DNA of 64,000 nt from Fluoribacter dumoffii NY 23 (GTDB lineage Bacteria > Pseudomonadota > Gammaproteobacteria > Legionellales > Legionellaceae): the NCBI RefSeq assembly GCF_000236165.1, contig NZ_CM001373.1, forward strand, positions 3,018,712 to 3,082,711. Direction: 5' to 3'. The position numbers and the translations under genes are program-made. Below the pieces are notes generated by a model, which made no database searches, had not been told where the DNA came from, and saw only the letters and a list, made by a program, of their open reading frames with translations. How positions within the stretch are numbered: the first letter of the stretch is position 1; every line of letters begins with the position of its first letter. Positions 25,662 through 34,285 of this stretch are shown here, in pieces.

Positions 25662-27197
25662 TTAGTTGAACGTGTGTTGCTGGGAATCATTCAGGTTCCA
25701 ATCAATACGTGTTGGCGTATTCGCTACACTGTGCGATTGTCCCATGAACCCATTGCTGCTCAGTTGTTTCTTTTCTTGGGAGCACATTTCGCCGGGTTTG
25801 TGCCCATGGTTGTATCTATCAGCTAAAGTTGGGGAGCTTGTCTCGGGTATAACATCGGCTTCAACGGCGTGCTCTTTATCGGGCAACCCTTGCGACAATC
25901 TGTCAATTTGATTAGGTATTTTATCCCGGGCATAGAGCAAATCTTTTTGGGTATTGTAAATACGATATTTCAAATTATTGATAGATAACCTGGATTCCCC
26001 AAAAATCATATAATTTTGTTTTCTGACATTATAATGATAAAAAGCAAGCGCTCCTGCTAGTAATAACCCTACTCCCATAGCAACACCTATACCAATTGGG
26101 CCCGCAGAAATGATGAGCGCGGTTAAGCTGGTCCCCATGATTCCAGCAGTTACAGCCAAACCCAAACCAATAAGACCCAGTGCCCCCGAATAACTGCATA
26201 AAAAACTGCCCGCTGAACTTAATGCCACCAGCATTTTTTCTTTTCCAGTAATATAATCGGCAGCACTTTTTTCATTTCCTTTTATAAACACCGGTTTTTG
26301 GAAGCTTTTCTTTAACTCTTCCTGCATCAAATGGAGTTCATTTTTTTCTTGAGGAGATAATTTTGCTTGTGATGAAAGTTGTTTCATCCTTTTTCTGATG
26401 CTCTGCAAAAAAGCAAGCTCTGCTTGCAGTTCCTCCAGCTCAAAAACTGCATTTTTTTCGCTTTGATTTTTCTTATAATTAGCAAACATAATGAGGGTAA
26501 AACCCAGAATAGAGACAACAGCAAACGCAATATTTATGCCTAACGCTACTGCAGCACTAGCCCCGGCAAATAACCCGGTATATGCAAAGGATTCTGTTAA
26601 TTCAGGAATTGAAGCAGAAGGGCAAAATGTTTCAAACAAAGCGGACCAAAAGCTTTTATTTTTCAAACTTCCTATATGTTTTTGCCTTAAGTTTAAAGCG
26701 GCATCAATATGATTTTTTGCATACCCAGGTTGGAATTTAAGCAACAAAGTTTTATAAAGAGAATCATCCTGCAAGCCAGCTGCGAGAATAAGGGGTATTT
26801 CTCCTTTATTGTTGGGAACAATAAGCAGATGAACTGCTTTCTTTTGGGAAGCCTCCAATACCGCTAATTTGGTACTCCGGTCTTTGTCTGTGCGTTCTGC
26901 CTTTTTTTTCCTGATTTTGGCCGTATCCGATATACCAAGCATTTCCTCCGCAATATTGATATAGCCCTGTTGCACTGCGAGATGTAACGCACTGTTACCG
27001 TCCTTGTTTTGCACAGCAAGGTCAGCACCCTGAGCAAGCAAAAATTTAACGCTATTTAAAAAACCCTTATCTGCCGCAAAATGCAAAAGCGTATTCCCTT
27101 GCTCATCCACTTCATTGAAATTCACATTACTTGACTTAATTTCTTGCCTGAATTTTTCCTCGTTTTCCAAAAGAGCTTTTTTTAATGCTTCAATCAT
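25662..27197 (-). CDS. Ankyrin-repeat membrane protein, candidate Dot/Icm effector
   Basis: 511 residues from the ATG at 27197 (MIEALKKALL). An in-frame ATG at 27245 would lie on top of the promoter-like elements and has no ribosome-binding site. Two clear ankyrin repeats follow the N-terminal helix (GNTLLHFAADKGFLNSVKFL; GNSALHLAVQQGYINIAEEM), with a possible third (PLILAAGLQDDSLYKTLL). Two hydrophobic regions, at about 205-240 and 335-385, with a helical, charged stretch between them, suggest membrane insertion. The C-terminus is polar. Ankyrin proteins are common among Legionella effectors, and a candidate PmrA box lies upstream, but translocation is inference. It is convergent with the PKS genes. 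Confidence 0.8.
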   Translation of the reverse strand: MIEALKKALLENEEKFRQEIKSSNVNFNEVDEQGNTLLHFAADKGFLNSVKFLLAQGADLAVQNKDGNSALHLAVQQGYINIAEEMLGISDTAKIRKKKAERTDKDRSTKLAVLEASQKKAVHLLIVPNNKGEIPLILAAGLQDDSLYKTLLLKFQPGYAKNHIDAALNLRQKHIGSLKNKSFWSALFETFCPSASIPELTESFAYTGLFAGASAAVALGINIAFAVVSILGFTLIMFANYKKNQSEKNAVFELEELQAELAFLQSIRKRMKQLSSQAKLSPQEKNELHLMQEELKKSFQKPVFIKGNEKSAADYITGKEKMLVALSSAGSFLCSYSGALGLIGLGLAVTAGIMGTSLTALIISAGPIGIGVAMGVGLLLAGALAFYHYNVRKQNYMIFGESRLSINNLKYRIYNTQKDLLYARDKIPNQIDRLSQGLPDKEHAVEADVIPETSSPTLADRYNHGHKPGEMCSQEKKQLSSNGFMGQSHSVANTPTRIDWNLNDSQQHTFN

Positions 27198-27218
27198 AGT
27201 GATGTTCCAGGAAGTAAA

Positions 27219-27224
27219 AATATA
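27219..27224 (-). promoter_or_regulatory. Candidate -10 element of the ankyrin gene
   Basis: TATATT on the minus strand, 22 bases upstream of the chosen start codon and 20 bases downstream of the candidate PmrA box. No good -35 hexamer is present, as expected for an activator-dependent promoter. Confidence 0.4.
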
Positions 27225-27244
27225 GGGTGTCATTGTAACAAGCA

Positions 27245-27264
27245 AAAATTAAGGCAAAATTAGA
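27245..27264 (-). promoter_or_regulatory. Candidate PmrA response-regulator box
   Basis: The minus strand reads TCTAATTTT GC CTTAATTTT. The published Legionella PmrA element is a tandem of cTTAATatT separated by two bases. The proximal half matches 8 of 9 positions, the distal half 6 of 9, with the exact 2-base spacer. It sits where a -35 element would be relative to the -10 at 27219-27224. AT-rich sequence makes chance matches possible. Confidence 0.45.
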
Positions 27265-27321
27265 AATCCATTCCTAATGGCTTTACATCATGAAGAATGA
27301 GTTCTCCAAGTATCTTAAAAA

Positions 27322-28599
27322 TTATGCAAAGCTCCAGGTAATTTGCCCGCCTATTGCTGTAGTTTGGGTATTGGTATGTCCCTTAAGTGAAGATAGAGGA
27401 GTAACCAGGTTCACCGGCATTTGATTGAAAAAAGAATGGCCAACCCCTACATCATAGCCTAAATTTTCAGCGGGTTGAAAATGCGCACCGACAGCTACAA
27501 TCGTTGCACTGCCTACCGGGTCGGCAATACCACGGTCCTTATCGTTGGAAGGAGTGCTCATGAATTGAATACCGCCTCGCAAATGCATTTTTGGCGTAGC
27601 CTTAAACGAGGCCCCCACTGCATAATCAAAGCAATTGCGGTAATTAAAAGGAATCGTTACAGGTATTGTGATTCCCGCAGGGGTTTCAGTATGCTCCATA
27701 GTTATTTGCTTAAAGGTACTCCAATGGGTATAAAACACAGTGGCCATGCCCGTCCATCGTTGCGTGAAATCATGCTGCACGCTTAATTGGGCGCGGGCAG
27801 GCAATGCAGCTTTCGTTTCCTGCTGATTGGTTCTGAAGATCCCTACTAAAGGGACATGAACAGTACTATGTCCGGTTGTAGTAATCGAAATTTTCGAATT
27901 GTAACTCAAACCAATTCGCGTTTCAGGAGAAAAGTCAAACAACACGCCTCCATGCCAACCATAACCCCAGCCGCTTAAATGATTTTCAAGTCTTGAATCG
28001 AAAGGAAAAGAAACGGGGGGTCCATACATGCTATTGAGAGTAAATGCCAAATGCAGGGCATCAAACCCAGCCCCCACGGAAAAACGATCGGTTATCTTTA
28101 CGCCCAAACTTGGACCTACGTCAATTCCCACGACCTGGGAACGGGTAGAGACATAGCGTGCAAGGGATGAGGGTGAAGAACCATAGTTTGTACCTAACCC
28201 AAAAGGAGTCGTTAAACCAAGACCAACCGCAACCCGCTTGTTAAGCGGAGCTGAATAGTAGAATGACGGCAGAAATGCTTTAATTTGGCTATGGGTCTCT
28301 CCTGATTGCACTACGGTGAAAGGAAAGGGGAAGGGGGGAGTAACTGCCGTGCCTCTAAACCGGGCAGTGCCGGCGATACCTAAAGCATTACCTACAATTT
28401 GTTGATGGGGAAGCTTAACTAAACCTGCAGGATTCGTATAGGCCGTACTTGCATCACTGGCAGCTGATGCCCAATCGGCATAAGCCACTCCCAATCCGGC
28501 TGTATTTACGAAAGGTAAACTAAAGTCAGATGCTGCCGAAACTGGTGAAGCAAGCCAGAATGCAGAAATTGCTAAGGGTAAATGAGACAATTGACGCAC
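27322..28599 (-). CDS. FadL/OmpP1-family outer-membrane channel
   Basis: 425 residues. A signal peptide of about 22 residues ends ASPVSA before ASDF. The N-terminal NTAGLGVAYADWASAASDASTAYTNPAGL fits the hatch region of the FadL family (Asn-Pro-Ala signature), and the rest is alternating beta-strand sequence ending in an aromatic residue pair (WSFA), as expected for a 14-strand outer-membrane barrel. FadL-type channels move hydrophobic molecules such as long-chain fatty acids or aromatic compounds. The GTG start at 28599 has AAAGGAG 7 bases before it, within the 11-base gap after the ammonia-lyase gene, so the two form an operon. A role in moving cinnamate or the polyketide product is inference from position. 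Confidence 0.88.
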   Translation of the reverse strand: MRQLSHLPLAISAFWLASPVSAASDFSLPFVNTAGLGVAYADWASAASDASTAYTNPAGLVKLPHQQIVGNALGIAGTARFRGTAVTPPFPFPFTVVQSGETHSQIKAFLPSFYYSAPLNKRVAVGLGLTTPFGLGTNYGSSPSSLARYVSTRSQVVGIDVGPSLGVKITDRFSVGAGFDALHLAFTLNSMYGPPVSFPFDSRLENHLSGWGYGWHGGVLFDFSPETRIGLSYNSKISITTTGHSTVHVPLVGIFRTNQQETKAALPARAQLSVQHDFTQRWTGMATVFYTHWSTFKQITMEHTETPAGITIPVTIPFNYRNCFDYAVGASFKATPKMHLRGGIQFMSTPSNDKDRGIADPVGSATIVAVGAHFQPAENLGYDVGVGHSFFNQMPVNLVTPLSSLKGHTNTQTTAIGGQITWSFA

Positions 28600-28610
28600 G
28601 TTTTGCTCCT

Positions 28611-30230
28611 TTATATTTTGCCATCCTTTATCAAGTGAATCATCATCTCAATCTCCTCTGACATAGGCCTGCAATTTTCTATTTTTGGAGAATATTGCCG
28701 CACCGAGTGATAAAAAGATTGAGCTTTTTTACTGGCCTTTTCTATACCGCGAAATTCCAGGGCCTGGGTTGCGGCAAGCAGTAAAATGGTTGTTAAACGT
28801 TCCAAATTGGCAACTGACTCTTGCAAATCAAAAGCAGCGTGGGTCCCCAAGCTGTTTACATCCTGATTATCGCCTTCAGTGGGCAAGGTAAACGATTGAT
28901 GCGACTGGGCCAACTTGCGATTTTGTACTGCAAGTGCCGCAGAAAGCAGCTGCATGGAACGAAAACCGTTATGTTTTTCCGGATTAGGTACCAAATTCAC
29001 TGGTAAATTATGATTTTTACGCGGGTGAACCAAATTTGCGAGCAATGCATGGATCCAGGTTGAAGCCTGGGCGATATTCATTTTTAAAAGATCACATGCA
29101 TCGGTTATATAATAGCCCATAAAATTGGCACTGTGATGGATGTTATTTGCGGCGGCATCAATGACAGGATTATCATTAACCGAATTCATTTCATTTTCTA
29201 TCCACTGGATAGCCCGTGTCAAATTCTCCTGGAATGGGCCAAAACCTTGAGGCACGGAACGAATCGAGTAATAATCCTGCACCGGCTTATAGGCATAATC
29301 TTTTATTCTTAATTCATCTAAATCAGTCAATAGTTGACTGCCTTCCCAAAAATCAAGAAAAAATTGGTTGATTTCCATTTCACCTTTTTGATTTTTGAGT
29401 TGATGTACCATTGGATGATAGGCGCTGTTAATTACCAGTAAAGCCTCCAGGGACATCGCCACAGCTGCCAACATGTATTTAAATAAGTGGTGCAAATCAT
29501 ATACGGCCAAACTGGAAATTGCCGTCATAAATGAGGTGCCATTAATCAAGGCAAGTCCATCACGCATTACCGGTTTATAAGCTTTAAGGCCTGCCAGGTG
29601 AATTGCTTCGGGCGCCAACATCATTTTTCCTTGATAAGTCACAGCGACTGGCTCGCCAATGAGTGCTGCAGCAATCATTGACAGTGGAATAAGATCACCG
29701 CTGGCGCCAATAGAACCATAGCAGCGAACCACAGGAGTAATTCCGGCATTGATAAAATCTAAAAGTGAATTAATCAATTCCGGATGCACGCCTGAATATC
29801 CTTGAGCCAGGCAATGAGCACGCAGCATCATTGTCAGACGGACCGTTTGCGGTGCAACCAGTTCGCCTAGCCCGCAGGAAAGGGAACGGATGATATTTTC
29901 TTGCCGCTCTTTAATGGCATCATAGTACTCAAAGGTATTAGTCTCCTTGAGGGCAGCATCGATATAGCGGACTTGATCGCCAAAATTTGTATTTACCCCA
30001 TAAATAGGGACTCGCGAATCAACATGAATTTTCAGAAATTGGTAGGAGGCTTCAACTGCCTCCATCGCCTGCAGCGGTAAGGCGACCGGGGAAGAATAGC
30101 GTGCCAATGCCTGGGAAGATGCAATAGTTAATTGGCAACCATGCCCGATGGTTATAACAGGTAAATCTGTTTTACTCACATCTTCAGCACTGAATGCTTG
30201 GGGGATAGTGAACGAATTAAGATGTTCCAA
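28611..30230 (-). CDS. MIO-type aromatic amino acid ammonia lyase, probably phenylalanine ammonia-lyase
   Basis: 539 residues from the TTG at 30230, chosen because GGAG lies 7 bases before it; a TTG at 30236 is too close to that site. The Ala-Ser-Gly that cyclises to the MIO prosthetic group is at residues 176-178 (GSIGASGDLIPLS). Tyr77 in YGVNTNFGD, the YSIRSVPQGFGP arginine segment and NDNPVID are also family-conserved. The selectivity loop reads IIRSLSCG: leucine (117) occupies the position held by histidine in HutH and by leucine in plant PAL, so phenylalanine to cinnamate is more likely than histidine to urocanate. There are no hut genes nearby. It is the first gene of an operon with the FadL channel and would supply the starter unit for the PKS. 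A 2,3-aminomutase is a less likely alternative. Confidence 0.85.
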   Translation of the reverse strand: MEHLNSFTIPQAFSAEDVSKTDLPVITIGHGCQLTIASSQALARYSSPVALPLQAMEAVEASYQFLKIHVDSRVPIYGVNTNFGDQVRYIDAALKETNTFEYYDAIKERQENIIRSLSCGLGELVAPQTVRLTMMLRAHCLAQGYSGVHPELINSLLDFINAGITPVVRCYGSIGASGDLIPLSMIAAALIGEPVAVTYQGKMMLAPEAIHLAGLKAYKPVMRDGLALINGTSFMTAISSLAVYDLHHLFKYMLAAVAMSLEALLVINSAYHPMVHQLKNQKGEMEINQFFLDFWEGSQLLTDLDELRIKDYAYKPVQDYYSIRSVPQGFGPFQENLTRAIQWIENEMNSVNDNPVIDAAANNIHHSANFMGYYITDACDLLKMNIAQASTWIHALLANLVHPRKNHNLPVNLVPNPEKHNGFRSMQLLSAALAVQNRKLAQSHQSFTLPTEGDNQDVNSLGTHAAFDLQESVANLERLTTILLLAATQALEFRGIEKASKKAQSFYHSVRQYSPKIENCRPMSEEIEMMIHLIKDGKI

Positions 30231-30373
30231 GCGCAAACTCCATTTATCAAGTAAAAATCATTACGAGCTGACTTAGTGTGTTCTCTTTTATTAGACTTTT
30301 CAATAACTAAATTTTTATTTACAGCCCCTGTAATCCTGGGTCAAGACTGCGTCTTAACCGAGGATATGTTTTA

Positions 30374-31762
30374 TTAGAACGGCAACTCCAATTTATCATT
30401 TACTAAACGTAATTGTTTCTTAAACAATTGCTGGATTTGCTCTAAATTATCCGAATCTTCTGCTTCAAAACGGGCAACGAGGCAAGGGGTTGTATTGGAA
30501 GCACGCAATAGGCCCCAACCCTTATCAAACTCTACGCGTAAACCATCAATAGTAATAACTCGGGCCTGCGGAAATTTTGCCATTTCATTAAAGCGCTTCA
30601 TGAATTGGAATTTCTCTTCATCAGCTATGGCAATTTTTAATTCAGGAGTATTAACACTATTTGGGATCGCTTCAAATTGTTCACTTACGGTTAAATTCGA
30701 TGCACTGACGATTTCAAGTAAACGACAAGCACTGTACAGGGCATCATCAAATCCATACCAACGATCTTTGAAAAACAAATGCCCGCTCATTTCACCGGCA
30801 AGAGCCGCCCCTTCTTTTTTCATCACGTGCTTGACTATGGAATGACCTGTGGGACACATTTTAGGTAATCCGCCGGCTTCCAGAATAACCGACTCCAGAT
30901 GACTGGAGCATTTCACATCAAATACAATGGTAGCTCCGGGAAGACGGGTTAATAATTCACGAACATAAAGAATCATTAACCGATCAGGCCAAATCATCTC
31001 CCCTTTATTGGTAATTAAACCCAACCGATCCGCATCTCCATCAAAAGCCAACCCCAAGTCCGCTTGATGCCGGGCTACGGCGGCTTTTAAATCCGCTAAA
31101 TTAGCTTCGATGGTTGGGTCTGGATGATGATTGGGGAAGTGGCCATCTACCTCGCAAAACAAGGGGATAACCTCACAACCTAATTCATGAAGTACTTCAG
31201 GTATAATCGGTCCAGCGATTCCATTTCCACAGTCGACCACTACTTTTAGCGGGCGTTTTATTTTTATGTCACTGAGAATGCGCTGTTTGTAACTGGGTAA
31301 TACATCACATTGTTCTTCTTTACCTTGACCAAAGAGCCGCTTTCCTTCAAGGACCAGGTTATATAAGATATCTATATCTTCTTGCATCAAGGTTTTTCCC
31401 ATTAATACCATCTTGATGCCGTTGTAGTTTGCGGGGTTATGGCTTCCTGTAACCATCAATCCGCAATCAAGGCCCTGTGTATGAATTGCATAATACATAA
31501 CCGGTGTAGGGACGGCACCGAGATCCAATACATCAATGCCACTGTCCAAAAGTCCTTGCTTTAAAGCAGCAGCCATTGCAAAGCTGGTAAGACGACCGTC
31601 ACGCGCCAAAAAAATTTGCTGTCGTTTTAAATCGCTTAAATGGCAAGCAAGGGCAAGACCAATACTGTAAAAAGCATTTTCATCCAATTCTTTGCCAATG
31701 ATGCCTCGAATATCATAGGCGCGAAATACTGAGCGAGATACTTGTTTTTGTTGATATTTCAT
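30374..31762 (-). CDS. algC: Phosphomannomutase/phosphoglucomutase
   Basis: 462-residue alpha-D-phosphohexomutase of the AlgC/ManB type, interconverting sugar 6- and 1-phosphates for LPS and exopolysaccharide precursors. The four domain signatures are visible: VFRAYDIRGIIG at the N-terminus, the phosphoserine loop TGSHNPANYNG (about 105-115), the metal loop FDGDADRLG (about 239-247) and the sugar-binding GEMSGHLFF (about 319-327). It shares one base with dut (TAATG), giving an operon order coaBC-dut-algC, a common gamma-proteobacterial arrangement. Confidence 0.94.
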   Translation of the reverse strand: MKYQQKQVSRSVFRAYDIRGIIGKELDENAFYSIGLALACHLSDLKRQQIFLARDGRLTSFAMAAALKQGLLDSGIDVLDLGAVPTPVMYYAIHTQGLDCGLMVTGSHNPANYNGIKMVLMGKTLMQEDIDILYNLVLEGKRLFGQGKEEQCDVLPSYKQRILSDIKIKRPLKVVVDCGNGIAGPIIPEVLHELGCEVIPLFCEVDGHFPNHHPDPTIEANLADLKAAVARHQADLGLAFDGDADRLGLITNKGEMIWPDRLMILYVRELLTRLPGATIVFDVKCSSHLESVILEAGGLPKMCPTGHSIVKHVMKKEGAALAGEMSGHLFFKDRWYGFDDALYSACRLLEIVSASNLTVSEQFEAIPNSVNTPELKIAIADEEKFQFMKRFNEMAKFPQARVITIDGLRVEFDKGWGLLRASNTTPCLVARFEAEDSDNLEQIQQLFKKQLRLVNDKLELPF

Positions 31763-32220
31763 TAATGTCTCCCTGAACTTCCAAAACCACCTTCACCTCT
31801 GGAGGTCTCGGTAAATGAATCAACTATTTCAAAAGCAGCTTGCACCACTGGGATAAAAACCAATTGCGCAATGCGCTCTCCAGGATTCACTGTGAAATGC
31901 TCAACACCTCTATTCCAGCAAGAAATCTTCAGCTCGCCTTGATAATCAGAATCGATAAGCCCCACTAAATTACCCAAAACAATACCGTGCTTATGTCCCA
32001 AACCTGAACGAGGCAGAATCACTGCAGCCAATTGAGGATCTGCGATATAAATGGATAGTCCGGTAGGCAATAAAACCGTTTCTTGGGGGGCAATTTGCAT
32101 TGGCTCATCAATACACACCCGCAAGTCTAATCCGGCTGCGCCATGAGTGGCATAAGTGGGTAAGGGGATTGTATCTCCTATTCGTGAATCTAGAATTTTT
32201 AACTGAATCGCTTGGGTCAT
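31762..32220 (-). CDS. dut: dUTP diphosphatase
   Basis: 152-residue trimeric dUTPase that cleaves dUTP to dUMP and pyrophosphate, limiting uracil in DNA and supplying dTMP synthesis. Conserved motifs include HGAAGLDLR (motif 1), [15 protein letters not shown] (motif 2), [11 protein letters not shown] (motif 3, catalytic Asp), GERIAQLVF (motif 4) and the glycine-rich tail [10 protein letters not shown] (motif 5). The length is standard. It lies 17 bases after coaBC and its stop overlaps the algC start. Confidence 0.96.
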   Translation of the reverse strand: MTQAIQLKILDSRIGDTIPLPTYATHGAAGLDLRVCIDEPMQIAPQETVLLPTGLSIYIADPQLAAVILPRSGLGHKHGIVLGNLVGLIDSDYQGELKISCWNRGVEHFTVNPGERIAQLVFIPVVQAAFEIVDSFTETSRGEGGFGSSGRH

Positions 32221-32237
32221 AATTTTTCCTATTCATC

Positions 32238-33443
32238 TCAAGGCACAACATTTTGCAGAGTTGCCGCAATGATTGCAATAATTTGTCCTGCTAACCGGGT
32301 CTTATGGTTAAAGGGCAATTCGATTTGCTTGTTTTTTGTAATGACAGTGACCTGATTCATGTCACTATCAAATCCTAGTCCTTTGCCTACAGTATTAGCC
32401 ACAATCATATCCAATTGCTTGTGTTGTAATTTTTCCGTGGCATAGTGCACAACATCCGTAGTTTCGGCAGCAAATCCAACCACACAAGAAGCTCGACCTG
32501 ACTGAACTACACGGCTTAAGATATCGGGATTTTTAACCAGCTTAAGCGTCATTTCTTCTAGATTTTTTTTCTTCATTTTCTCAGACGCCACTGATTCAAC
32601 CCGATAATCTGCAACAGCGGCTGTTCCTATAAATATACCACCCTCAGGCATTTCCTGCATTACTGCAGCAAGCATCTCTTGTGCTGACTCAACCTGAATC
32701 CGCTTAATTCCGGATAAGGTTTGTAACGAAGTCGGCCCGCTTACTAGGGTAACCTGCGCCCCAGCCATAGCAGCAGCTTCTGCCATAGCGTACCCCATTT
32801 TTCCGGAACTGTAATTGCTGATATACCGGACTGGATCTAAAGGTTCCCGCGTAGGCCCGGCCGTGACGAGAACTTTTTTATCCTGCAATATCTGGTGCAC
32901 ATCGTGCAATCTTAATGCACTTAGGATTTGTTCTGCTTCACTCACTCGCCCCAAACCTTGCTCCCCGCAAGCTTGGGAACCTTCTTCCGGGCCGACAAAA
33001 ATTACCCCTCTATCCCGCAAGAGCTTGCAATTGGCCTGGGTTGCAGGATGTGCCCACATACTGCGATTCATCGCGGGACAAACCATTACGGGAACTTCGG
33101 CAACGAGGTATAAAGTAGAAAGTAAATCATCGGCAATACCTTGAGCCATTTTGGCAAGGATGTTTGCAGAAGCAGGCGCAATAACCAGATAATCCGCCCA
33201 TCGCGCCAACTCAATGTGCCCCATCGCACGCTCTGCCTGGGCATCAAACAGGTCGGTACGAGTACTGTTGCCTGATAAAGCTTGCATTAGCAATGGACTG
33301 ACAAATTCCTTGGCGGATTGCGTCATCACGACATTTACCTCAGCCCCAGCACGAGTTAATTCCCGAATCAGGTAAGCTGATTTATATGCAGCAACACCCC
33401 CACAAACGCCAAGAAGTATTTTTTTCCCAACGAAATCTTGCAT
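32238..33443 (-). CDS. coaBC: Bifunctional phosphopantothenoylcysteine decarboxylase / phosphopantothenate-cysteine ligase
   Basis: 401 residues from the ATG at 33443; a TTG 51 bases upstream would add an atypical extension. The N-terminal flavoprotein CoaC domain (1-190) shows ILLGVCGGVAAYK, the active-site His region (AMGHIELARWADY) and PAMNRSMW. The C-terminal CoaB ligase (190-401) shows VLVTAGPTREPLDPVRYISN and the AAVADYR motif. It catalyses two consecutive steps of coenzyme A synthesis, and CoA is the source of the phosphopantetheine arms the nearby PKS carrier domains need. It heads the coaBC-dut-algC operon and is divergent from radC. Confidence 0.95.
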   Translation of the reverse strand: MQDFVGKKILLGVCGGVAAYKSAYLIRELTRAGAEVNVVMTQSAKEFVSPLLMQALSGNSTRTDLFDAQAERAMGHIELARWADYLVIAPASANILAKMAQGIADDLLSTLYLVAEVPVMVCPAMNRSMWAHPATQANCKLLRDRGVIFVGPEEGSQACGEQGLGRVSEAEQILSALRLHDVHQILQDKKVLVTAGPTREPLDPVRYISNYSSGKMGYAMAEAAAMAGAQVTLVSGPTSLQTLSGIKRIQVESAQEMLAAVMQEMPEGGIFIGTAAVADYRVESVASEKMKKKNLEEMTLKLVKNPDILSRVVQSGRASCVVGFAAETTDVVHYATEKLQHKQLDMIVANTVGKGLGFDSDMNQVTVITKNKQIELPFNHKTRLAGQIIAIIAATLQNVVP

Positions 33444-33509
33444 GATAGGTCTTTTTTGATAAGAATAGCTCCGATCAAAGCATAAACTTCGCAATAAAGG
33501 AATAGGAAA

Positions 33510-34196
33510 ATGACGGTTGTCGAATCAACAAGGCAGTTAGATCTGCGCGAAAAACTGCTCACTTTTGGTGCGCAAAATCTTTCAGATACCGAATTACTTG
33601 CTATTTTTATCAGCTCGGGCACCAGTAAAAAATCTTGTGTGCAATTAGCATTCGATCTCCTGAAACATTTAGGTGATTTACGAGCCATCCTTAACGCGGA
33701 TAAGCAAAGCTTCAAAAAAATAAAAGGCTTAGGTGAAGTCCGTTATGCTCAGTTGCAAGCAGTCAAGGAAATGTGTCGACGAAGTGACTTCATCCAGTTG
33801 CAAAAAGAAATCCAAATCACAAACAGTAAACAGACCTACGCTTATTTAAAAAAACGTTTGCGCGACTACAAAAATGAAACCTTCGCTGCTTTGTTTCTCG
33901 ATAATCAACATCGGATAATCGCTTACGAAGAACTCTTCTCGGGTACAATAAATACGGCAACGATTCATCCAAGACCCATCATACAACGTGTTCTTCAACT
34001 CAATGCCGCAGCACTTATTCTTGCCCATAATCATCCATCAGGATTATCCGATGCCAGCTATCAAGATGTCGTTGTAACCGAGCGCATTCGTGAAGCACTG
34101 GAGCTCGTTGATGCCCGTTTGCTTGATCATATCGTTATTGGCGACAATGAAGTTTATTCCATCCTGGGTGAAAACAAATCCATATGCCACGAATGA
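33510..34196 (+). CDS. radC: RadC/YicR family JAB-domain protein
   Basis: 228 residues, typical of the family. An N-terminal helix-hairpin-helix-like region (residues about 55-80, IKGLGEVRYAQLQA) is followed by a JAMM/MPN metalloprotease-like domain with the motif HPRPIIQRVL and HNHPSGLSDASYQDV (His-x-His and Asp, residues about 174-188). The historical link to DNA repair in E. coli was not upheld, and its function is unknown. The ATG follows an AGGAA ribosome-binding site. It is divergent from coaBC, with 66 bases between the starts. Confidence 0.92.
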   Translation: MTVVESTRQLDLREKLLTFGAQNLSDTELLAIFISSGTSKKSCVQLAFDLLKHLGDLRAILNADKQSFKKIKGLGEVRYAQLQAVKEMCRRSDFIQLQKEIQITNSKQTYAYLKKRLRDYKNETFAALFLDNQHRIIAYEELFSGTINTATIHPRPIIQRVLQLNAAALILAHNHPSGLSDASYQDVVVTERIREALELVDARLLDHIVIGDNEVYSILGENKSICHE

Positions 34197-34285
34197 ATAA
34201 CTCATCTCAAGGGGAACCGTTAAAATACCAAAAATTTATTGATCGGTCCTATAATCAAAAATACTCATTGAATCGGAAATACTAA

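Noticed and set aside
28611-30230. Histidine ammonia-lyase (hutH)
   Set aside because: The substrate-binding histidine of HutH is replaced by leucine, and no hut genes are nearby.
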